A stretch of DNA of 64,000 bases, from positions 2,108,001 through 2,172,000 of the forward strand of contig OZ244884.1 of assembly GCA_965221365.1 (NCBI GenBank), in the 5' to 3' direction. Source of the DNA: Bin75 sp965221365. GTDB taxonomy: Bacteria; Nitrospirota; Nitrospiria; Nitrospirales; UBA8639. The translations under genes were made by a program, and so were the position numbers. Shown in pieces: positions 18,193-24,825 of the stretch; within the stretch, counting starts at the first letter, position 1; the number at the start of each line of letters is the position of its first letter. The notes below the pieces were generated by a model. The model was not told where the DNA came from. It was given only the letters and a program-made list of their open reading frames with translations, and did no database searches.

Positions 18193-18975
18193 TCAACTCT
18201 GCGCCAAGGGGGTAAGATGGGTTTGCATCCAGTTGGCCAGATGAATGGTCATGTGACGAAAATCTTCGGGTTTGCCAAACTGGTGATCGGCCTCGGGAAG
18301 CAGCACGAGTTCTTTGGGGCCGGACAAGGCGTCCTCCAATCGTCGGATCTGATGGAGGGGGACGAGTTCATCCCGTGTTCCATGCACGATCAGGACGGGG
18401 GCGTGGATGGTACGAGCCGCCTCGTAGGCGTTGAAGGTACGGCAATTCTCGTAAAACGAGAAATCCAGACGAATCGGGGTCGTTCCGCCCCTCACGTCGG
18501 GAATGGAATTGGTGCGTTTCCATGCTTCAAGGCCATCGGACCCGAATTCCCGTTCCAGCATTTCCGGAAAATCCGGGACGGGACATTTGAGGCCGATGGC
18601 ACGAAGTTCAGGATGCTTGTGCCCCACCAGGATGGCAATGAGGCCACCGAAACTGGATCCGATGATTCCTGGGTTGTGATACCCGTGTGCCCGCAGGGTG
18701 GCGATGGCGTGTTCCAACTGATCACAACACGTGGAAACCGTGAGCCGGCTGAATGCTCCGTCGGATTCGCCCATGCCGAACCAGTCGAAGCGAAAGGTGG
18801 CGATCGCCTGGGCACCCAGAAGTTGCGTCAGGCGGAGGTTGGTGCGACTCTCTTTATTCGAGAGAAATCCATGGCAGAGGATGACGGCCCGATCACTTCG
18901 ATGAGCGGGTTCCGCCAGAACGGCCGAAACCGAGTTGTGTGCGCCGTCCCGAAATACCAAAGGGGTTTCTTGCAT
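18193..18975 (-). CDS. Alpha/beta hydrolase (serine aminopeptidase-like)
   Basis: A 260-residue alpha/beta-hydrolase. The oxyanion segment is ILCHGFLSNKES, the nucleophile elbow is GSSFGG (Ser near residue 106), the acid is Asp in HGTRDELVP and the His is in EADHQF near the C-terminus. This is a complete catalytic triad in the right order and spacing for a cytoplasmic esterase or acyl-peptidase-like enzyme. The ATG at 18975 has AGGA upstream; the frame can be extended to a TTG at 19011. It is followed directly by a small membrane protein gene. Substrate unknown. Confidence 0.85.
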   Translation of the reverse strand: MQETPLVFRDGAHNSVSAVLAEPAHRSDRAVILCHGFLSNKESRTNLRLTQLLGAQAIATFRFDWFGMGESDGAFSRLTVSTCCDQLEHAIATLRAHGYHNPGIIGSSFGGLIAILVGHKHPELRAIGLKCPVPDFPEMLEREFGSDGLEAWKRTNSIPDVRGGTTPIRLDFSFYENCRTFNAYEAARTIHAPVLIVHGTRDELVPLHQIRRLEDALSGPKELVLLPEADHQFGKPEDFRHMTIHLANWMQTHLTPLAQS

Positions 18976-19049
18976 GGCTGAATCCTGAAGAAGATCGAGC
19001 GATGATGTCAATCTGCGCAGGTTCTCTCTCGATGCGATGGCCTGACCCG

Positions 19050-19847
19050 CTACGACCGCGTGCTCAGGAAATAGAAATGATTGGTCGGGCCACGGCCATG
19101 ACCAAGGGCCAAACTATGACGAATCGCAGACGTGACGTACTGTTTCGTGGCTTCGACCGCGTCAGGGAGGGCCTTCCCTAAAGCCAGGTGAGCGGAAAGG
19201 GCCGAGGCGAAGGTACAGCCCGTGCCATGGGTGTGAGGCGTGTCGATCCATTCTCCCTTGTACACGTGAAAGAAGCGCCCATCATACAAGAGATCGGTGG
19301 CGGGAGATCCCGGTAAATGTCCGCCCTTGATCAGGACGTGCTGGCATCCAAACCGGTGAAGCGCTTTGGCCGCCTCTCTGGCTTCGGCCAGCGACCGGAT
19401 CGGCAACCCTGTCAACCGCTGGGCTTCATGGATGTTGGGCGTGATGACGTAGGCTAAGGGAATGAGGACGTCTCGGAGTGTTTCGACTGCCTCGGGCTGG
19501 AGCAGATCATGTCCACTTTTGGACACCATGACGGGATCGACGACGACGCGAGGCCCGTGATACTGTTTCAATTTTCGGCTGATGAGAGACGTGAGAGAGG
19601 CAGAAGACAGCATCCCCGTTTTGACTGCGGCCACGTCGAAATCGGTGAAAACGGCGTCGATCTGTGCCTCGACAATGGATTCGGGGAGATCGTGAATGGC
19701 ACTGACGCCCGTGGTATTTTGTGCGGTAATCGACGTAATCACCGACATGGCGTAGGTGCCGTTTGCCGACAGGGCTTTCAGGTCTGCCTGGATCCCGGCT
19801 CCGCCACTCGAGTCAGAACCCGCAATGGTCAGGACTTGTTTGAGCAT
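19050..19847 (-). CDS. thiD: Hydroxymethylpyrimidine/phosphomethylpyrimidine kinase
   Basis: A 265-residue ThiD, which phosphorylates HMP and then HMP-P to HMP-PP, the pyrimidine half of thiamine. The ribokinase-fold signatures are visible: LTIAGSDSSGGAGIQADLK at the N-terminus for substrate and Mg binding, VKTGMLSS, VVDPVMVSKSGH, ITPNIHEA, VLIKGGH, and the ATP-site and catalytic loop DTPHTHGTGCTFASA. The chosen start (MLKQVLTIAGSD) matches the family; the open frame extends 27 residues upstream without a better ribosome site. No TPP-riboswitch-like sequence was recognised in front. Length and motifs are normal. Confidence 0.95.
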   Translation of the reverse strand: MLKQVLTIAGSDSSGGAGIQADLKALSANGTYAMSVITSITAQNTTGVSAIHDLPESIVEAQIDAVFTDFDVAAVKTGMLSSASLTSLISRKLKQYHGPRVVVDPVMVSKSGHDLLQPEAVETLRDVLIPLAYVITPNIHEAQRLTGLPIRSLAEAREAAKALHRFGCQHVLIKGGHLPGSPATDLLYDGRFFHVYKGEWIDTPHTHGTGCTFASALSAHLALGKALPDAVEATKQYVTSAIRHSLALGHGRGPTNHFYFLSTRS

Positions 19848-20074
19848 GGAGAAAGAATGGAACGGAAGAATGGCCGTCTTGATCGTCGCCCGGGTATCGA
19901 CTCTAGCATGGGCCATGGATACGGTCAAATGCCGGTCGACTCCCTTGAGCGAGGCCCGTGTCTCGACGCACGTTCATGGCATGGCGGGTTGTCTGCGGCA
20001 GGCCGGATTCTCGCTTGCGGGAGTTGGTGAACGGATGAGGAACCCCGTCCGTGCCTAACGAATCGGTGATCTGA

Positions 20075-20488
20075 TTGGGTCGTCACTCACGCTTGTGGAA
20101 GATCGGAGGCCTGGTGTTGTATGGTGCGTTCCTTGGCCTTGCTGCCTGTTCCTCCGAATATCAGGAGGTGAAGATCGTCGTCGAGGACTTTCGATTTTCT
20201 CCGGCTCGGGTCGCTGTGAACGCAGAGCAACCGGTGCACTTGGTGGTGAGGAGTCAAAGCCGGGAACTCCACCGGTTTCAAAGTACCCTGTTGTCCCGAC
20301 CTCAGGTCCACGTCGCGTGGAATGACGACGAGAAACCCGAATCGCTCGATCGCGGATTTTCCCTTGCTCCCGGAGAGCGCGTCGAACTCTTTTTGACCAT
20401 GACACCGGGGGTGTATCATTTTCGGTGCCCCATCAAGGGACATGGCGGGATGAAGGGGATGATCGTCGTTCAAAAGGCCGCAAGCTAG
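20075..20488 (+). CDS. Cupredoxin-domain lipoprotein
   Basis: A 137-residue predicted lipoprotein (LAAC lipobox at residues 22-25) with a single cupredoxin domain. The likely type-1 copper ligands are His in ELHRF and the Cys-His-Met group of FRCPIKGHGGMKG near the C-terminus, spaced C-x4-H-x2-M as in plastocyanin/azurin-like proteins. It should sit on the periplasmic face and carry electrons or copper. The start appears to be a TTG (20075); no ATG is suitably placed. It stands alone in front of a repeat block. The specific redox partner is not apparent. Confidence 0.8.
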   Translation: MGRHSRLWKIGGLVLYGAFLGLAACSSEYQEVKIVVEDFRFSPARVAVNAEQPVHLVVRSQSRELHRFQSTLLSRPQVHVAWNDDEKPESLDRGFSLAPGERVELFLTMTPGVYHFRCPIKGHGGMKGMIVVQKAAS

Positions 20489-20529
20489 TCCTCGCACCCG
20501 ATATGACCGCTGAGCATCACACTTCGTCA

Positions 20530-20920
20530 TTCTTGCACGCGCCAGTCCGTCATTCCCGCGCCCCTTCAATCATTCTGCGAAGACCCCCATTCGTCATCCC
20601 CGTACGCCCCAAATCGTCAGTCGTCATTCCCGCGAAAGCGGGAATCCAGGGTTTTGGCCTTTGCTTTATTCTTCCGGATACCGGGTCAAGTCCGGCATGA
20701 CGAATGGCACCTTTGGTTTTCCTGGATGCCGGATCGGGGTCCGGCATGACGGTTGAGGCACCTTGAATCGTCATCCCCGTATGCCCCAAATCGTCAGTCG
20801 TCATTCCCGCGAAAGCGGGAATCCAGGGTCTTTGTCTTTTTCTTTTATTCTTCTGGCGACCGGGTCAAGCCCGGTATGACGAATGGCACATTTGGTTCTT
20901 CTGGATGCCGGATGGGGAGT
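20530..20920. repeat. Modular palindromic repeat block C
   Basis: Two copies of the ATTCCCGCGAAAGCGGGAAT module (about 20627 and 20804) and three GCCGGA/TCCGGC-type modules, joined by the linker CGTCATCCCCGTACGCCCCA (second copy ATGCCCCA). The same linker occurs in block A, so the linkers belong to the element. It fills the gap before glyQ. Confidence 0.85.
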
Positions 20921-20961
20921 GGTGCATTCATGCATGCGCTTGACACCCCCGGGCTTTGTTG

Positions 20962-20990
20962 TTAGGTTCGGGTTGCAAGTCTTGTATAAT
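20962..20990 (+). promoter_or_regulatory. Candidate sigma70 promoter for glyQS
   Basis: A perfect -10 box TATAAT (20985-20990), 17 nt after a poor -35 (TTAGGT). A second overlapping option is TTGACA (20940-20945) with -10 TAGGTT 17 nt on. Both would start transcription 20-60 nt ahead of the glyQ start codon. Confidence 0.4.
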
Positions 20991-21030
20991 CTTTTGCCGC
21001 TCGGAACGAGCCTTGGCGGCAGTCATTTCC

Positions 21031-21954
21031 GTGACCGTTCAGAATCTTATCCTCTCGCTTCATCAGTTCTGGGCAAATCAGAATTGTATCATTTGCCAGC
21101 CGTATGACGTGGAAAAGGGGGCTGGCACCTTCAATCCGGCTACCTTTCTGCGTGCCTTGGGGCCTGAGCCGTGGCGGGCGGCGTACGTCGAGCCGTGCCG
21201 TCGCCCCACCGACGGTCGGTATGGTGACAATCCCAATCGCTTGCAACATTATTATCAGTACCAGGTGGTCATCAAACCCTGCGTGGATACGATTCAGTCG
21301 TTGTATCTGGAGAGCCTTTCCACGCTGGGGATCGATCCTCGCAAACATGACGTTCAGTTTATTCAGGACGATTGGGAATCTCCGACGTTGGGCGCATGGG
21401 GGCTTGGCTGGGAAGTCCGGCTCGATGGAATGGAGATCACCCAATTCACCTATTTTCAGGAAGCCGGTGGGCATACCCTCGATCCGGTGACCGTGGAACT
21501 CACCTATGGAACGGAGCGGATCGCCATGTATTTACAGGGCGTCGACAACGTGTACGATCTCCGGTGGTCCGCAGACGTCAGCTACGGAGATTTATTCCAC
21601 GATTCGGAAGTCCAGTTCTCCCGTTATCATTTCGAGGCCGCGGATATTGCCATGGTTCACGCGATGTTTGATTCCTGTGAGCGGGAAGGGCACCGGTTGT
21701 TGCAGCAGGGACTTGTGCTGCCGGCCTACGATTACTGTATGAAAACCTCTCACCTGTTCAACGTGCTGGATGCACGAGGCGCGCTGAGCGTGGCCGAACG
21801 AACAGGCTATATCGGTCGCGTGCGTGGACTCGCGAGGGGCTGCGCGGATGCCTATGTCGCAAGAAGAGAGAATTTGGGGTTTCCCTTATTGGCCGGATCG
21901 GCGGCGATGGCGAAGAAGGCTGTCAAGAAAAAGCCGGGTCGTCTGCAAGCATAA
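21031..21954 (+). CDS. glyQ: Glycyl-tRNA synthetase alpha subunit
   Basis: A 307-residue alpha chain of the bacterial alpha2-beta2 GlyRS, which holds the class II catalytic core that activates glycine and charges tRNA-Gly. The family text is nearly continuous: GAGTFNPATFLRALGPEPW, RRPTDGRYGDNPNRLQHYYQ (motif 2 region), WESPTLGAWGLGWEV, FTYFQEAGG and TYGTERIAMYLQG (motif 3). The GTG at 21031 aligns with the family N-terminus; the open frame extends upstream into leader sequence. The last ~15 residues (AAMAKKAVKKKPGRL) form a Lys-rich tail beyond the usual end. glyS follows after 17 nt, so the two form an operon. Confidence 0.96.
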   Translation: MTVQNLILSLHQFWANQNCIICQPYDVEKGAGTFNPATFLRALGPEPWRAAYVEPCRRPTDGRYGDNPNRLQHYYQYQVVIKPCVDTIQSLYLESLSTLGIDPRKHDVQFIQDDWESPTLGAWGLGWEVRLDGMEITQFTYFQEAGGHTLDPVTVELTYGTERIAMYLQGVDNVYDLRWSADVSYGDLFHDSEVQFSRYHFEAADIAMVHAMFDSCEREGHRLLQQGLVLPAYDYCMKTSHLFNVLDARGALSVAERTGYIGRVRGLARGCADAYVARRENLGFPLLAGSAAMAKKAVKKKPGRLQA

Positions 21955-21971
21955 TTGTTCGTACTCTGTCC

Positions 21972-24155
21972 ATGCCATCCCCACGGTCGTCTGCAACCCA
22001 CCTGCCTGCGAAACGTTCCCGACGACCCCGTCTGGCCACGACGTCTTTTCTGCTGGAAATCGGATCCGAAGAGCTGCCGTGGCAGATGATTCATCCGGCC
22101 ATGACGCAGCTTGCTCAATTGCTGGAAGACTGTTTGGCGAATCAGCGTCTCTCCTATGACCACGTCCGGACTTTCGGCACTCCGCGTCGTCTCGCGGTCC
22201 TCGTCCGGGGATTGGCCACCAGGCAAACATCGGCCCTGAAGGAAACGCTGGGGCCTCCCCGAACCGCAGCGTTCGATGCCGAGGGGCGCCCAACCAAAGC
22301 CGCCGAGGGTTTTGCAAAATCTCAGGGGGTTGACGTCGAAGACCTGGAGACTCGGGAAACGCCCAAGGGGAGCTATCTCTGTGCAGTCAAACGGGAGAAG
22401 GGGCAGCCTGTGGCGAAGGTCTTAACCGAGCAGCTCCCTGTTCTGCTTCAACGACTCACGTTTTCGAAGACCATGAGGTGGAATGCATCGGGTGTTCGCT
22501 ATCCACGGCCTATCCGATGGCTGGTTGCGCTCGTTGGCACCAAGCGGTTGTCCTTCGATTTCGCCGGAGTACGGTCCGGATCCCGTTCCTGGGGACACCG
22601 GTTTTTGTCGAGTGGGGCGAGCCGGGGAATCGAAATCCGTCGGCCAGAAGATTATGAAGCGGCCTTGACGCGCTCAGGCGTGGTCGCCGATCCGGCCCGA
22701 CGTCGGGTGATGCTTGGCCAACGACTCGACCACCTTGCCCGTTCGGTCAAGGGCGTCGTGTATCAGGCCAATCGGGAAGAACTTCTCGAACAAGCGGTCT
22801 TTTCATTGGAATGCCCGAATATTCTCGATGGGACGTTTGATCCAAACTATCTGGCGTTGCCCCCGGAAGTCCTGATTGCCTCCATGAAAGAACATCAGGG
22901 ATTTTTCTCGGTCGTCAATCGGAAGCAGGACTTGCTCCCCAGGTTTTTCGCCCCTGCCAATCTGAAAGTAAACAATATGGCGTTGATTCGGACCGGGAAC
23001 GAACGGGTTCTGGCCGCTCGTTTGGCGGACGCCCGCTATTTTTTCCAGGAAGATCGCAAGGAGAAACTGGCCGACCGTGTGTCCAGACTGCATGGCGTCG
23101 TGTTTCATCAGCAACTGGGTTCCCTGCATCAGAAAACCGAACGGACGATGGCCCTGGCCGAAGCCTTGGCTGATGCTGCCGGTGTCCCGGACAAGAAGTC
23201 GTCGTGTCGGCGTGCGGCGTTCTTGAGCAAGGCCGATCTGGTCACGGGGATGGTCGGAGAATTCCCGACGCTTCAGGGGGTGATGGGGGAAAAATATGCG
23301 GCGCATGACGGGGAAGCCCTCGACGTGTGCCAAGCCTTGGGAGAATCCTATCGGCCTCGTACCCCTGATGATACCATTCCCATGACCATGGTAGGCAGGT
23401 TGCTGGCGTTGGCCGACCGATTGGATACCTTGGCAGCCTTTTTTTATGCCGGGATCGTTCCGTCCGGCTCGGAAGATCCCTATGGCCTTCGCCGAAGTGC
23501 ATTCGGCGTGATTCGAATCATCATCGAAGCCGGATTGAAGATCGACGTGGGGAGCATCCTGGCCCAAGCGGGACGCCTGCTTGATGCACAGGGTGTCCGC
23601 GAGGCTCCATCACGCGGAGAAGGAAACGCTCCGACCCTGCTCAAATTTCTGGAGGAGCGGCTTCGCTACTATGGCCGGACGGTATCGGGGTATCGTGAAG
23701 ACGTGATGGAAAGTGTCCTGGCACGTTCCACTGGCGCCGCCTGTGACGTCCGCGACTTGTTTTTGCGCATGGACGCCTTACAGACGATCACGGGCCAACA
23801 GGACTTTGAATCGCTGATCGTGGGCTTTAAGCGGGCGCACCGGATTGTGGAAAAAGAAGCATGGACGACCAGAACCGTGACGTCCGTGCTGTTGACGCAC
23901 CAGACGGAGCAGACGTTACAGGAGGCCGTGGACACGGCCAAAGGTGCGATAGAACAATCGCTGGAAGCGCATGAATATCATGGAGCCCTGAGACACCTCA
24001 TCGCGTTGAAAAGTCCGATCGACCACTTTTTCGAAGGTGTTCTGGTGAACGCCAAGGAACCTGAAGTGCGAGCGAATCGGTTGTCGTTATTGCGTCAGGT
24101 GGATGATCTGTTCTCGGTTTTCGGGGATTTGTCGCAAATCCAGGTTTCAGGATAG
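21972..24155 (+). CDS. glyS: Glycyl-tRNA synthetase beta subunit
   Basis: A 727-residue beta chain, which contributes tRNA binding to the alpha2-beta2 enzyme. The hallmarks are FLLEIGSEELPW near the N-terminus (after a basic extension, residues 1-22), FGTPRRLAVLV, LPPEVLIASMKEHQGFFSV, ADARYFFQEDRKEKLADRV, an HD-like region ADLVTGMVGEFPTLQGVMG, and a C-terminal DALR-type anticodon-binding domain with LRHLIALKSPIDHFFEGVLVN. The length is normal for the family. It starts 17 nt after glyQ without an obvious ribosome site of its own, suggesting coupled expression. Confidence 0.96.
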   Translation: MPSPRSSATHLPAKRSRRPRLATTSFLLEIGSEELPWQMIHPAMTQLAQLLEDCLANQRLSYDHVRTFGTPRRLAVLVRGLATRQTSALKETLGPPRTAAFDAEGRPTKAAEGFAKSQGVDVEDLETRETPKGSYLCAVKREKGQPVAKVLTEQLPVLLQRLTFSKTMRWNASGVRYPRPIRWLVALVGTKRLSFDFAGVRSGSRSWGHRFLSSGASRGIEIRRPEDYEAALTRSGVVADPARRRVMLGQRLDHLARSVKGVVYQANREELLEQAVFSLECPNILDGTFDPNYLALPPEVLIASMKEHQGFFSVVNRKQDLLPRFFAPANLKVNNMALIRTGNERVLAARLADARYFFQEDRKEKLADRVSRLHGVVFHQQLGSLHQKTERTMALAEALADAAGVPDKKSSCRRAAFLSKADLVTGMVGEFPTLQGVMGEKYAAHDGEALDVCQALGESYRPRTPDDTIPMTMVGRLLALADRLDTLAAFFYAGIVPSGSEDPYGLRRSAFGVIRIIIEAGLKIDVGSILAQAGRLLDAQGVREAPSRGEGNAPTLLKFLEERLRYYGRTVSGYREDVMESVLARSTGAACDVRDLFLRMDALQTITGQQDFESLIVGFKRAHRIVEKEAWTTRTVTSVLLTHQTEQTLQEAVDTAKGAIEQSLEAHEYHGALRHLIALKSPIDHFFEGVLVNAKEPEVRANRLSLLRQVDDLFSVFGDLSQIQVSG

Positions 24156-24185
24156 CAGGAGAATCGTCCGCGGTTCGTTGGCGGA

Positions 24186-24653
24186 ATGAGGCTTGCTATG
24201 GTGGTTTCCGAATCCGGATTCCGATGGTTTCGCCGCGGGGTGACGCTGGGGTTGATCGTCGTCTGCAACCTGGTGCTGTTGGGGGCCTTGTGGTTCACCG
24301 GCCTGGATCTGGATTTTGTCCTGACCAATTCCGAACTCTATGATCCGGCATTGAGTCATTGCCTCCGGGTGGCCTGGACCGAGGTGTCCGGAGTTGAGGG
24401 GCCGATTCGGGTGTGTTCGGAATGGTTGGATACGACCGATCCCACCGGCCGCGTCCATACCCTGCGTTCGGGCGAGCCCTTGGCCATGAGCGTCGATGGG
24501 AATCTGTATTATGAAAACGCCAGAAATGCCGACCCTTGGGTGTTGGGACTGTTGATCTTTACCGGAGTGGTCATCTATCTGGGCATGTGGACCAAACGCG
24601 TGCTTCTGAACTGGTATGAGACGCGCCTTCGAAAGCAGGGGCCGTCGTCCTGA
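24186..24653 (+). CDS. Two-TM membrane protein, unknown
   Basis: A 155-residue protein with an N-terminal helix (LGLIVVCNLVLLGALWFTGL, ~20-40) and a second near the C-terminus (VLGLLIFTGVVIYLGMW). Between them is a ~75-residue domain that would face the periplasm, containing two Cys (SHCLRV, RVCSEW). The C-terminal tail is basic and cytoplasmic. It lies 30 nt after glyS and probably shares its transcript. I do not recognise the family; a second in-frame ATG at 24198 is possible. Confidence 0.7.
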   Translation: MRLAMVVSESGFRWFRRGVTLGLIVVCNLVLLGALWFTGLDLDFVLTNSELYDPALSHCLRVAWTEVSGVEGPIRVCSEWLDTTDPTGRVHTLRSGEPLAMSVDGNLYYENARNADPWVLGLLIFTGVVIYLGMWTKRVLLNWYETRLRKQGPSS

Positions 24654-24825
24654 GTTTGGTGACGGAAGCCCTCACACACGTGCGGTCGAATGACTCCGGA
24701 TCGGTTGGCGAATAAATTTTTGTAGGCAATCCAACGGTTGTGATAAATTTGTATTTTTGGCTCCGGTCGTCAGCAGCGAACTGTTCGGCCGGATCGCCTT
24801 GTGTCGGTTGACGGGGGACTCGCGC

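Noticed and set aside
19848..20060. TPP riboswitch ahead of thiD
   Set aside because: No CTGAGA/ACCTGATC-like conserved core on the coding strand.
22803..23567. 254-residue antisense frame in glyS
   Set aside because: Shadow of glyS.
24720..24749. Promoter-like TTGTAG-18-TAAATT before ppdK
   Set aside because: Only weak box matches; not enough to report as a feature.
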